This document shows positions 26,938 to 35,194 of a DNA stretch of 42,444 nt, piece after piece (within the stretch, counting starts at the first letter, position 1; each line of letters begins with the position of its first letter). The stretch is from NCBI GenBank assembly GCA_021780225.1, contig JAJXZF010000068.1, positions 1 through 42,444 on the forward strand. Direction: 5' to 3'. Source of the stretch: Deltaproteobacteria bacterium (GTDB lineage: Bacteria > Desulfobacterota > Binatia > Binatales > Binataceae). Under the pieces are notes generated by a model that worked only from the letters and a program-made list of their open reading frames with translations, was not told the origin of the DNA and made no database searches. The position numbers were made by a program, and so were the translations under genes.

Positions 26938-27951
26938 CTAATCCGCGTGCCAGCTTATCAGCATCGCGCCGCCATCCGTATTGCGCCGTATGGTGGCGTA
27001 AACGCGCCGGCGCGCGCCAGCGTATTCGCCTTCGCCGATTATCGTAAAGTAAGAGCTGCGCGTCGTTAACAGGGGTGTGAGGTTTTGCGCGAACTGGCCA
27101 AGACCGGGCAGATTCGCGATATCGGTGATTTGCAGAAAGGGCCGGGCCTGACGGGCCGCGATTATCTCCTTGACGAATTCGGGATTGTTGGACATCTCCG
27201 GCGTCAGCGCGGCAAGCACCTCGGGCGACGCGGTATTGGCGTTGACGCGCATCTCGGGCGTGGCGGTAAGGTAGTTGGCGAGCAGCATGAAGGTCGCGTC
27301 ATTGATCCCCTTGAGCGCGCGCAAATCTCCGATAGTTGGCATCGGGCCGTTGCGCGGCTCATAGGGCGGAATCAGCCGCAGATAATAGTCGGCTTCGGCA
27401 CCGCCCGGCGAAGTCACGCCGTCGGGGTCGAGCCAATCGATAATCACGGGAATCAGATCGGTCGATACGCCAATCGTTTCAAACAGGCGCGCGATAATCT
27501 GGGCGTAATTCGGGTTAATCGCGCCGGTTCTGACGTCGTAAAGCAAATTGATATCGAGTTTGCGCGCTTCGTCGATAACGACCACGCCCGCCGAGCCGCC
27601 GCCAATCGGAACGGGCGGCGTCGGGATCGCCCAGATATCGTTGAGCGAATCGAAAGGTTGTTGCTGGGCGGCGTCAAGGATCGCGTCGCGTTCGAGCATC
27701 GCGAGACCCACGGCGACGCCCGAGCGGGCCAGACATTCGGCGCGCAATTCGTTGGCCTGATTCGCCGCCGCGCGATAGGCGAGCGAGGAGGTGGTGGTGA
27801 AATCGACCACCAGGATGGTCATCAGCGCCGTGGCGAGCATCGTGGCGAGCAGCGCGATTCCGCGCTCGCGGCCGCGCGGCCGCAAGCGCCGCCGGCCGGC
27901 GGCCGCGGCGCGGGCGAGAGCCGCGCGCAGCGCGATCATGCGCGTCACCAT
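26938..27951 (-). CDS. gspK: Type II secretion minor pseudopilin GspK
   Basis: The 337-aa product is a large minor pseudopilin. A long basic leader ends in RERG, followed by the hydrophobic helix IALLATMLATALMTILVV, which lacks Glu at position 5 as expected for GspK, the tip pseudopilin. The globular part contains VVIDEARKLDINLL, IIDWLDPDG and the helix-hairpin-helix-like FLQITDIANLPG. The ATG at 27951 overlaps the end of gspJ by 7 nt, which fixes the start although the frame stays open further upstream. Confidence 0.9.
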   Translation of the reverse strand: MVTRMIALRAALARAAAAGRRRLRPRGRERGIALLATMLATALMTILVVDFTTTSSLAYRAAANQANELRAECLARSGVAVGLAMLERDAILDAAQQQPFDSLNDIWAIPTPPVPIGGGSAGVVVIDEARKLDINLLYDVRTGAINPNYAQIIARLFETIGVSTDLIPVIIDWLDPDGVTSPGGAEADYYLRLIPPYEPRNGPMPTIGDLRALKGINDATFMLLANYLTATPEMRVNANTASPEVLAALTPEMSNNPEFVKEIIAARQARPFLQITDIANLPGLGQFAQNLTPLLTTRSSYFTIIGEGEYAGARRRVYATIRRNTDGGAMLISWHAD

Positions 27952-28646
27952 TGCGAATAGGCCATCGGCGGAGCCACCGCGGTTGAGAGCGCCAGCGGCT
28001 GACCGCCGGTCGAGGCGACGCGGAGATCGATCGTGATTTCCATCGGCGCCATCCGCCCGGGCGGCATTTGCGTCGAATCCCAGGATTCCGCCCAGCGGTC
28101 GCCGTCGAAATAGCGGATATGGAGCGACAGCACGTCGTCGGCAAGAACGATAGTGTTGGCCGCCTGACCGGTGGGCGGATTGGTCAGCAGGCTGGAATAT
28201 TGGGTCCGTTCCAACAGATACCATCCGCGATGGTCCGGGTTGGGCGCGGTGGTGTATGCGAGCGTGACTTCAGGACCGAAACCTTCGATATAGCGGCTGT
28301 GGCCGGGGTCGAGGGTTGAGAACGTGATCGTGTCCATCGGCTGAAAATTCTGCTCGCGCGCCTGTCCGAGCAGCATCACGCGGCTGGGCGTGAAGGGCGT
28401 CTGAACCACGCCGCGCAATTCATTGCCGAGCTGGAACATCACGAGCCGCGCGGACTCGTCCAACGCCAGCCGGTCTTCCGCATGCACCTTGCTGCTGGCG
28501 ACGGCATGAAACGATTCCGCGACCATCGCCATCACCAATCCGAGAATCGCGACCGCGACCATCAATTCGAGCAGGGTAAAGCCGCGCGCCGCGCCCGAAA
28601 CGACGCGGGCCGGGCGGAAATTGCGGCAATCGTCGGCGGGGAACAT
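27945..28646 (-). CDS. gspJ: Type II secretion minor pseudopilin GspJ
   Basis: The 233-aa protein has a prepilin cleavage site in AARG/FTLLELMVAVAILGLVMAM, with Gly at -1 and Glu at +5, then FHAVASSKVHAEDRLALDES and a beta-rich domain. Its place between gspI and gspK and its size identify GspJ, which forms the pseudopilus tip complex with GspI and GspK. The ATG lies 5 nt after the gspI stop. Confidence 0.9.
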   Translation of the reverse strand: MFPADDCRNFRPARVVSGAARGFTLLELMVAVAILGLVMAMVAESFHAVASSKVHAEDRLALDESARLVMFQLGNELRGVVQTPFTPSRVMLLGQAREQNFQPMDTITFSTLDPGHSRYIEGFGPEVTLAYTTAPNPDHRGWYLLERTQYSSLLTNPPTGQAANTIVLADDVLSLHIRYFDGDRWAESWDSTQMPPGRMAPMEITIDLRVASTGGQPLALSTAVAPPMAYSQW

Positions 28647-28651
28647 CGAGG

Positions 28652-29119
28652 TCAGAAGCCTTGAGACGTGGCGTCGTCATTGGCGCCCTGGCCGCCGCCT
28701 GGATTATTCGGCGCGGACGCGTCCGGCGGAATCGGGTTGTGCATGAATTCGATCAGGTCGAATTTCCGGCTCAAGCCGGGGCCGTAAAAGATGTCGATTT
28801 CGACCCGGCGGATATCGGGAAACATCGGCGAGGGGTCAACCTCCTGACGCCAATGAAAGTCTGGGAAAAGTCCCGGATACAGTTGATTGAAATCGCCCTT
28901 GGTGACGCCCAAATCCGGAAATCGTTCCGCCTCCGCGCGGGTCATCAGCGCCTGCGCCAGCATCGATGCGCGCGTCAGTTGCTCGGCCCGAATCACCGAT
29001 TCGAGGTTGCGGTTGTGCAGGGTCATCAATGCGAGCATCGCGATGCCGACGAACGCGACCGCGATCATCACTTCGAGCAGGGTGAAGGCGCGCGAGAATT
29101 TACGGCGCGCGCGGCTCAT
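28652..29119 (-). CDS. gspI: Type II secretion minor pseudopilin GspI (Ala at -1)
   Basis: The 155-aa pseudopilin begins MSRARRKFSRA/FTLLEVMIAVAFVG. Glu at +5 is present, but the residue before the cleavage point is Ala rather than the almost invariant Gly. The rest fits GspI: NRNLESVIRAEQLTRASMLAQ, then a beta domain with RRVEIDIFYG. An Asn/Pro/Gly-rich tail (NNPGGGQGANDD) extends the C-terminus. The ATG overlaps the gspH stop (ATGA). Confidence 0.88.
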   Translation of the reverse strand: MSRARRKFSRAFTLLEVMIAVAFVGIAMLALMTLHNRNLESVIRAEQLTRASMLAQALMTRAEAERFPDLGVTKGDFNQLYPGLFPDFHWRQEVDPSPMFPDIRRVEIDIFYGPGLSRKFDLIEFMHNPIPPDASAPNNPGGGQGANDDATSQGF

Positions 29120-29667
29120 CCGTAAGCTCCGCGACGCGGCGGCGGCAGGTCGCCATCGGCGATCGAGACGCGGCCGGTAAACGGATCGATCGCGACGGTA
29201 AAAACCTCGCCGTTCTGGTCGGTCAGATGGACGACGGTCGCATCGACGTAGCCGCTCGGATAAAACTGCGTGCTTATTTGCCCACGATTGACCGCGCCGA
29301 TGCCCTCGACCCAGGCGTCGCGGATGCGAATCCCGACCGGCAGGAATACGCGCACGCCGGCCGGTCCGCCTTCCGGCATAAAGGCGGGCTTCGCGGCGAA
29401 CGGGTCGAGACGGGTGACGAAGTAGCCGTTGCGGTCGAGGTCGAAGGTGAGCCGAATCAGGACCTTTTGCGCGCTGGCCTCCTGATAGAGATAGTTCGCG
29501 CGACTGGCGAGGCGGCGCGTCTCGCTGCGCATCTGGGCCGGCTGCAGGCTGCCGAGGTAGGGCAGCGCGATCAGCATGATCAGCGCCATCAGGAACATCA
29601 CGACGGCGAGTTCCAGCAAAGTGAAACCGCGGCCGCAGGCCGGATGATTGCGCCGGGCGCGAGTCAT
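29116..29667 (-). CDS. gspH: Type II secretion minor pseudopilin GspH
   Basis: The 183-aa protein has the prepilin signature CGRG/FTLLELAVVMFLMALIMLI with Gly -1 and Glu +5, then RRLASRANYLYQEASAQKV and a GspH-like beta domain (LTFDLDRNGYFV). GspH sits between the major pseudopilin and the tip complex. ATG 29667 gives a normal leader of about 15 residues; the frame is open to 29760, but that extension is unlike a leader peptide. The start is 139 nt from the gspG stop, the widest gap in the operon. Confidence 0.88.
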   Translation of the reverse strand: MTRARRNHPACGRGFTLLELAVVMFLMALIMLIALPYLGSLQPAQMRSETRRLASRANYLYQEASAQKVLIRLTFDLDRNGYFVTRLDPFAAKPAFMPEGGPAGVRVFLPVGIRIRDAWVEGIGAVNRGQISTQFYPSGYVDATVVHLTDQNGEVFTVAIDPFTGRVSIADGDLPPPRRGAYG

Positions 29668-29771
29668 AACCGATTTGACGGAGCGGCGCACGCACAATTC
29701 ATCGTCAAGCTGGCGGGATTTAGCGACGGATGCGCGAGCATGAATTCTGGCGGCCGGCATTTAACTATAAA

Positions 29772-29785
29772 GCGCTTCAAAGCGC
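29772..29785 (-). other. Hairpin in the gspG-gspH gap
   Basis: On the minus strand GCGCT, loop TTGA, AGCGC is followed by TTTATAG, about 20 nt after the gspG stop. It could partly terminate transcription or protect the gspEFG message. The stem is only 5 bp, so the call is tentative. Confidence 0.35.
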
Positions 29786-29806
29786 GCGCCAGATAATAAT
29801 TGAGGA

Positions 29807-30286
29807 CTACGAACTGCTGCTCCCGTCGATATCGGCGTTCTTGCCGGCACCTCCCTCGACGCCGTCGGCGCCGAAGGATTTCAGCACATAGCTGTTACCG
29901 TCGCTCTGATAAAAATAGGGATTGCCCCACGGGTCGGTGGGGACTTTTTCGATATATCCGCCTTCGGGATAGTCGGCCGGAATTTTGCCGGTGGTCGGCG
30001 CCGCGACCAGCGCGGGGAGCCCCTGGTCCGTGGTCGGATACGAGCCGTTATCGAGATAATAGCGGTCGAGCGCGGTCTTGAAGGCGGAGATATCGGCCTC
30101 GGCTTTGATCCGTTTGGCCTTGTCGGTGGCGCCGCGCAGATTTTGAACGACGATCGTGGCGAGCAGACCGATGATCAAGATGACGACCATCAGTTCGATC
30201 AGCGTGAAGCCCTCTTCGGCTTGGGCGAGGCGGCCGCGCCATCCGTTTTTTCGCATCCGCGGAAACATCGTCGATCGAAGCCTCAT
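29807..30286 (-). CDS. gspG: Type II secretion major pseudopilin GspG
   Basis: The 159-aa protein carries [23 protein letters not shown] (Gly -1, Glu +5), then [46 protein letters not shown] and a C-terminal [16 protein letters not shown], the calcium-binding region of GspG. It polymerises into the pseudopilus that pushes substrates through the secretin. The ATG at 30286 overlaps the gspF stop (ATGA), although later in-frame ATGs at 30268 and 30256 would give a more usual leader length. Confidence 0.95.
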   Translation of the reverse strand: MRLRSTMFPRMRKNGWRGRLAQAEEGFTLIELMVVILIIGLLATIVVQNLRGATDKAKRIKAEADISAFKTALDRYYLDNGSYPTTDQGLPALVAAPTTGKIPADYPEGGYIEKVPTDPWGNPYFYQSDGNSYVLKSFGADGVEGGAGKNADIDGSSSS

Positions 30287-31512
30287 TGCATGAGCTGATT
30301 GAGCTGAAAAATCGGCAGCAGCACCGCCAACATCATGAACAGGATAACACCGGCCATGACAATCGTCATCAACGGTTCGAGCATCGTCGTCATCTGCCGG
30401 AGCGAATTTTCGACTTCGCGCTCGTAATTGTCCGCGACCCGCTCGAGCATCCGTTCCAATTCTCCGGAACGTTCGCCGACCTTGATCATTTCACTGAGCA
30501 GCGGCGGAAACAGGCCGCTCCGCGCGAGCGTCTGGCCCATGCCGTGCCCTTCGCGGATTTCTTCGCGGCTTTGATCGATCGCGTCGGCCAGCAGTCCGTT
30601 GGTCACGACGCGGCGGACGGCCTGCAGCGCGGGAATCAATTGCACGCCGCTGGCGAGCAGGGTGGCGAGCGTGCGGGCGAAGCGGGCGCAGATTACGCGA
30701 ACGATCGTAGGGCCGAGATACGGAATCTTGAGCAGCCAGGTGTCGTAAAAACGCCGTCCGGCCGCGGTTGAAAGCGCCGCGGAAACGCCGCCGACTACGC
30801 CGGCGATTCCGAGCAGCAGCAGCCACCAGTAGTTGGTCAGGAAACTCGCCAGCGCAATCAGCGCACGGGTCATCGTGGGCAGCGCCGCGTGCTGTTGCTG
30901 AAAGATCGTAGCGATTTGCGGCACGACATAGGTGACCAGAAACGCCATGATCCCGAAGCCCACGCACATCATGATAATCGGATAGCTGAGCGCGCCGCGC
31001 ACCTTCGCGACGAATTCCGCCTGCCGTTCGCTGTACTCGGCGAGCCGTTCGAGCACGGCTTCGAGCGCGCCGGCGGCTTCGCCCGCGCGCACCATCCCGA
31101 CGTAAAGGTCGGAGAAAATATCCGAATGGAGCGCCAGGGCGTCGGCCAGCGAGGAACCTTCGCGCACCGCCTCGCGGACTTGCGACAGCATCTTGCGCGT
31201 CGCCTGCCGCGGCGCCTGTTCGGCGAGCGCGCCGAGCGCTTCGACGAGTTGGACTCCGGCGCCGAGCAAAGCGCCGAGCTGGCGCGTCATCAGGGCCAGT
31301 TCGGTGGGCGGAATCTTGCGGCGGAAGACCGGAATGAATGATTTCAGCGACGGACGGGCGCCGGCGGCGCGGCTGGCTTCTTCGGCGAGATCGGTGGGAT
31401 AAACGCCGAGCTCCCGCAATTTGCCGCGCGCGGCGCGGGCGCTGTCGGCGTCGATTACGCCGTTGACCGAACGGCCGTTGGCGGCGAGTCCGCGATAGGC
31501 GAAAACCGGCAT
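30283..31512 (-). CDS. gspF: Type II secretion inner-membrane protein GspF
   Basis: The 409-aa protein opens [20 protein letters not shown] and contains two T2SSF domains, each with the LxxxLxxG and GxxL core ([20 protein letters not shown] near 75; [20 protein letters not shown] near 275). Membrane helices follow each domain, including [18 protein letters not shown] and [20 protein letters not shown] at the C-terminus. It is the platform protein that transmits GspE motion to pseudopilus assembly. GAG lies a few nt before the ATG, about 37 nt after gspE. Confidence 0.95.
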   Translation of the reverse strand: MPVFAYRGLAANGRSVNGVIDADSARAARGKLRELGVYPTDLAEEASRAAGARPSLKSFIPVFRRKIPPTELALMTRQLGALLGAGVQLVEALGALAEQAPRQATRKMLSQVREAVREGSSLADALALHSDIFSDLYVGMVRAGEAAGALEAVLERLAEYSERQAEFVAKVRGALSYPIIMMCVGFGIMAFLVTYVVPQIATIFQQQHAALPTMTRALIALASFLTNYWWLLLLGIAGVVGGVSAALSTAAGRRFYDTWLLKIPYLGPTIVRVICARFARTLATLLASGVQLIPALQAVRRVVTNGLLADAIDQSREEIREGHGMGQTLARSGLFPPLLSEMIKVGERSGELERMLERVADNYEREVENSLRQMTTMLEPLMTIVMAGVILFMMLAVLLPIFQLNQLMQ

Positions 31513-31549
31513 CAGCTCGTAAATTTCATTCCCGGCGAAACGCCGACCG

Positions 31550-33265
31550 TCACTCGATATCTTCGTGCGTGACGCGCAACAGTTCTTCGATGCTGGTTTG
31601 GCCCGCGAGCACGCGTTCCGCGCCGTCCTGCCGCAGCAGCTTCATCCCTTTGGCCGTGCAGGCGCGGCGAATCATCGAGCCGTCCGCCTTCTGCATCGTC
31701 AGCGCGCGAATTTCGTCGTCCATCACCATCAGTTCGGTGATGGCGGTGCGTCCGCGATAGCCGGTGTTCCGGCACGCGCGGCATCCGGCCGGTTTGTAAA
31801 TCGGATGGCTGAGGCGCACCCCGCCCATCCCGATGCGCACCAGCTCGTGGTCGCTCGGCATATACGGCTGGCGGCAGGTCTGACAGATCACGCGCAGCAG
31901 CCGCTGCGCGAGCACCGCCAGCACCGACGACGAGACCAGAAAGGGTTCGATGCCCATGTCGATCAGACGGGTCAGCGCGCCGAACGAGTCGTTGGTATGC
32001 AGAGTGGAGAAAACCAGATGGCCGGTCAGGGCGGCCTGAATCGCGATTTCGGCGGTCTCGCCGTCGCGGATTTCGCCGACCATGATCACGTCCGGATCTT
32101 GCCGCAGAATCGAGCGCAGGCCGCTGGCGAAAGTCAGCTCGATTTTCGGATTCACTTGCATCTGGCCGACGCCGCGCAACTGATATTCGATCGGGTCCTC
32201 GATGGTGATGATGTTCTTTTCGGGCGAATTGATGCGGCTCAAGCAGGCGTAAAGCGTGGTCGATTTGCCCGATCCGGTCGGACCGGTCGCCAGAATGATG
32301 CCGTGGCTTTGCCGAATCAGCCGGTCGATTTTTTTCAGATTGTCGCCGGAAAAGCCCAGACGATCGAGATCGATATCGACCAGCGCCTGCGCGCGGTCGA
32401 GCAGGCGCATCACGATCCGCTCGCCGAAAGCGGTCGGAATCGTCGAGACGCGGATGTCGATATCGCGGCCGGCGATGCGCAGCCTGATGCGGCCGTCCTG
32501 CGGCAGGCGCTTTTCGGCGATATTCAGCCCGGACATCACCTTGATGCGCGACGCGATCGCGGCGTGAAACCGCTTGGGCGGCGAGAGCACGTCGTAGAGC
32601 ATGCCATCGACGCGGAAGCGCACCACCAGGTCGGATTCGAAGACCTCGACGTGGATGTCGCTGGCGCGATCCTTGACCGCCTGCGACAGCAAGCCGTTGA
32701 CCAGCTTGATAATCGGCGCGGCGTCGTCGGCCTCGAGCAGATCGCGCGGTTCGGACGCGAGTTCGCTCGCGACCGAATTCAGGCCTTCTTCGTCCAAATC
32801 GATCATCAGGTCGTGCGCGGTCGTCGTCGCCGCCTGATCGTATGCGCGATTGATCGCTTCGGTGATGATTTCGGCCGGGGCGATTACCGGCTGAATCGCC
32901 TTGCCAAAGAGCACATGCAAATCGTCCAGCGGTTCGTAATTCGCCGGATCGACGATCGCGACGGTTACGGAGCCGTCGTCGGAGCCGAGCGGCAGCAGCC
33001 GATTTTTCTTCGCGTAATTGATCGGCACGCGCGCGACCAGATCGTTGTCGAGCGTCGCCGGATCGATATGCGCCTGAAACGGCAAGCCGTACTCCTGCGC
33101 CAGCGCGCGGGCGAGGCGTTGCGGCTCGATCGCGCCCATATCGACCAGCACGTCGGCCAGTTCCTGGCCGGGCTTTTTGCGCTGGCGCGCCTTTTCGAGA
33201 TCCTGCGCCGTGACCCAGGAACGATCGAGCAGTATATCCTCGAAAGTTTTACGCGCGGTCGCCAT
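31550..33265 (-). CDS. gspE: Type II secretion ATPase GspE
   Basis: The 571-aa ATPase has an N-terminal GspE_N/MshEN-type domain (ELADVLVDMGAIEPQRLARA), a middle domain (DRASDIHVEVFESDLVVRFR) and the RecA-like core: Walker A GPTGSGKSTTLYA near 327-339, Asp box IITIEDPIEYQL, Walker B ILRQDPDVIMVGEIRD and His box LVFSTLHTNDS. The C-terminal tetracysteine zinc site is present (CQTC near 457, CRAC near 490). It supplies energy for pseudopilus assembly. It is the first gene of the gsp operon here; gspC and gspD are not in the window. Confidence 0.96.
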   Translation of the reverse strand: MATARKTFEDILLDRSWVTAQDLEKARQRKKPGQELADVLVDMGAIEPQRLARALAQEYGLPFQAHIDPATLDNDLVARVPINYAKKNRLLPLGSDDGSVTVAIVDPANYEPLDDLHVLFGKAIQPVIAPAEIITEAINRAYDQAATTTAHDLMIDLDEEGLNSVASELASEPRDLLEADDAAPIIKLVNGLLSQAVKDRASDIHVEVFESDLVVRFRVDGMLYDVLSPPKRFHAAIASRIKVMSGLNIAEKRLPQDGRIRLRIAGRDIDIRVSTIPTAFGERIVMRLLDRAQALVDIDLDRLGFSGDNLKKIDRLIRQSHGIILATGPTGSGKSTTLYACLSRINSPEKNIITIEDPIEYQLRGVGQMQVNPKIELTFASGLRSILRQDPDVIMVGEIRDGETAEIAIQAALTGHLVFSTLHTNDSFGALTRLIDMGIEPFLVSSSVLAVLAQRLLRVICQTCRQPYMPSDHELVRIGMGGVRLSHPIYKPAGCRACRNTGYRGRTAITELMVMDDEIRALTMQKADGSMIRRACTAKGMKLLRQDGAERVLAGQTSIEELLRVTHEDIE

Positions 33266-33405
33266 TGGTGGGCTTGGTCAAGCTGAAACCGTCTCGATGC
33301 ATAGTGTCCGCAGGCGCATCTTCCCAAGCAATTCGGCCATGAAACGTAATCATCCCCGCGATTTCGACACGTTGCAACAAAGCGCTCTATTACAGCGCAT
33401 TATGG

Positions 33406-33837
33406 CTAGTATTTGATTAAGGGGGAAGCCGTGCCGCCGGGACCGAGGCCGTAACTGAATCCAGCGCCTTGCTTCGCCGGCATCGTATGGATGGCGTCGT
33501 TCCACGAAACGAGCGCGCTGTTTACGAATTTCAGATCCAGGAATTTGCTCTCGTCGCCGGGCTTGGTCGAGGTGTAAAAAAGCGTCGCGGTCAAATCATT
33601 GCTGTTCGGCCTGCGCGCGTAACTCCAGATTTCCTCGTTGCGGCCGATATCGGTACGCAAATCGGGTTCGCCCCATTGGCGATGGACCTCAAGGGCGGTT
33701 TCGCCCGGCTTGAGGTTGTGGCTCATGTGGCTGGTCTTAATCCTCGAACCGGCATCGTAAAAAAGGCCGCATCCGCTGCCGATTGCCGCGATCGTCGCGG
33801 CCATGACAATCGCCGCCGCCCGATACTTCACGCTCAT
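33406..33837 (-). CDS. BamE/SmpA-OmlA-like outer-membrane lipoprotein
   Basis: The 143-aa product has a signal peptide (AAAIVMAATIAAIGSGC, an imperfect lipobox) and one SmpA/OmlA-type domain: LKPGETALEVHRQWGEPDLR, EEIWSYARR, LFYTSTKPGDESKFLDLKF, SALVSWN. Such domains are found in BamE and other small envelope lipoproteins. Whether this is the BAM subunit cannot be told. It is 140 nt upstream of gspE on the same strand. AAGGA about 10 nt before the ATG supports the start. Confidence 0.75.
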   Translation of the reverse strand: MSVKYRAAAIVMAATIAAIGSGCGLFYDAGSRIKTSHMSHNLKPGETALEVHRQWGEPDLRTDIGRNEEIWSYARRPNSNDLTATLFYTSTKPGDESKFLDLKFVNSALVSWNDAIHTMPAKQGAGFSYGLGPGGTASPLIKY

Positions 33838-33960
33838 CGCCCGAATTGTCCTTGGTGACGGCGGAACTTGTCAATCGTCCCGCGATTAAAAAGGCGCGCG
33901 ACCCGTCTCGCCGCCATGATATAACCCCGCGTAAGGTTTACGTAAAAAACGGAGGCGCGG

Positions 33961-34203
33961 ATGGCGCGCGGCAGGCTCAAACTGGTTAAAGGCGCGGCAA
34001 AACGCGGCGTGCTGATTTACGGAATGCGATTGTTCGACCCGGCCGAGGTGCTGGCGGTCGAGGACGCGCAGGTGCGCACCGCCGGCGGCGACCGCAGCCG
34101 CGTCACGATGCATCTGATCGAGGGCACGCAAGCCCAGATTCGCCGCCAGTTGATGCGCAGCGTCGACGCTTTTTTCGAGTTGATCGAGGGCGAGAGCGAT
34201 TAA
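33961..34203 (+). CDS. Small protein of unknown function
   Basis: This 80-aa basic-then-acidic protein starts MARGRLKLVKGAAKRGVLIY and ends DAFFELIEGESD. A GGAGG ribosome site 5 nt before the ATG argues it is expressed. No signal peptide, membrane helix or recognisable family is apparent. VRTAGGDRSRVTMHLIEG could be a short beta pair followed by a helix (TQAQIRRQLMRSVDAFFELI). It is divergent from the BamE-like gene and 150 nt upstream of the crotonase. Confidence 0.6.
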   Translation: MARGRLKLVKGAAKRGVLIYGMRLFDPAEVLAVEDAQVRTAGGDRSRVTMHLIEGTQAQIRRQLMRSVDAFFELIEGESD

Positions 34204-34353
34204 GGCCCGCAGGCGCGCAAGCGTCCAGTTGTGCGGGCGTTGCGATTGTGCGATTCGATGACCACGGCCGGCCCGCGTGCGCGGATTCATGCGCGCGCGA
34301 ACGCCGCGCCAAATCGATTCAGCCGGCATAGCCGCTGGGAGGCATACCCGAGC

Positions 34354-35133
34354 ATGGAACTGAAATTCATCAAATACGAAAAGAAGGATCATCTCGCCTG
34401 GATCACGTTCAATCGCCCCGAGGTGATGAACGCGCTCCATCCGCCGTGCCATACCGAGATGGATTCGATCTGGGACGATTTCGCCGCCGACAGGAATCTG
34501 TGGGTGGCGATCGTAACCGGCGCGGGCGACAAGGCGTTCTCCGCCGGCAACGATCTCAAATGGACCGCCGCGCACGCCGGCGAGCCGTTTCCGCGCAGCA
34601 AGGGCGGCTTCGCCGGAATCACCGCGCGTTACGACATCAACAAGCCGATCATCGCGGCGGTCAACGGATTCGCGTTGGGCGGGGGATGCGAGATCGCGCT
34701 GGCCTGCGACCTTATCGTCGCGGCCGAACACGCCCGTTTCGGATTGCCCGAGCCGCGGGTGGGCCTGATGGCGGGCGCGGGCGGCGTGCATCGCCTGCCG
34801 CGCCATATCCCGCTTAAAATCGCGATGGGCATGATGCTGACCGGGCGGCATATCATGGCCGCCGAGGCGCATCGCTGGGGGCTCGTCAACGAAGTTGTCG
34901 CGCTCAAGGACCTTCACGCGACCGCGCAAAAATGGGCCGCCGAGATCATGGAATGCTCGCCGCTCTCGGTGCAGGCCAGCAAGGAAGCCGCGTATCTCGG
35001 CTTGCATATGCCGCTCGAAGAGGCGAACAAAACGAATTTTCCCGCGACTAAAAAGCTGTTCCAGTCGAAAGATTTGATCGAAGGGCCGCGCGCCTTCGCC
35101 GAGAAGCGCAAGCCCAACTGGAAGGGCGAATAG
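34354..35133 (+). CDS. Enoyl-CoA hydratase (canonical crotonase)
   Basis: The 259-aa protein has both catalytic glutamates of the hydratase type: Glu113 in GGGCEIALACD and Glu133 in FGLPEPRVGLMAGAGG. The oxyanion segment is AFSAGNDLKW. It should hydrate trans-2-enoyl-CoA; CaiD-like proteins share this pattern. It contrasts with the crotonase at 6875, which lacks both glutamates. GGGAGG about 11 nt before ATG 34354 sets the start despite an open upstream frame. A strong terminator follows 26 nt after the stop. Confidence 0.93.
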   Translation: MELKFIKYEKKDHLAWITFNRPEVMNALHPPCHTEMDSIWDDFAADRNLWVAIVTGAGDKAFSAGNDLKWTAAHAGEPFPRSKGGFAGITARYDINKPIIAAVNGFALGGGCEIALACDLIVAAEHARFGLPEPRVGLMAGAGGVHRLPRHIPLKIAMGMMLTGRHIMAAEAHRWGLVNEVVALKDLHATAQKWAAEIMECSPLSVQASKEAAYLGLHMPLEEANKTNFPATKKLFQSKDLIEGPRAFAEKRKPNWKGE

Positions 35134-35159
35134 GGCGTCCGGATATCCGGCGCATTATG

Positions 35160-35194
35160 CGGCCCGCTCCGGCGCTGGAGCGGGCCGTTTTTTT
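35160..35194 (+). terminator. Rho-independent terminator after the crotonase
   Basis: CGGCCCGCTCC (35160-35170) pairs perfectly with GGAGCGGGCCG (35177-35187) across a 6-nt loop and is followed by seven T residues. It is a textbook intrinsic terminator. Confidence 0.95.

Noticed and set aside
31565-33286. Long plus-strand open frame opposite gspE
   Set aside because: Shadow of gspE on the other strand; composition is non-protein-like.
33382-33398. Terminator between the BamE-like gene and gspE
   Set aside because: The stem is only 5 bp and the following T-tract is TTTGTT; too weak to call, so read-through into gspE stays possible.
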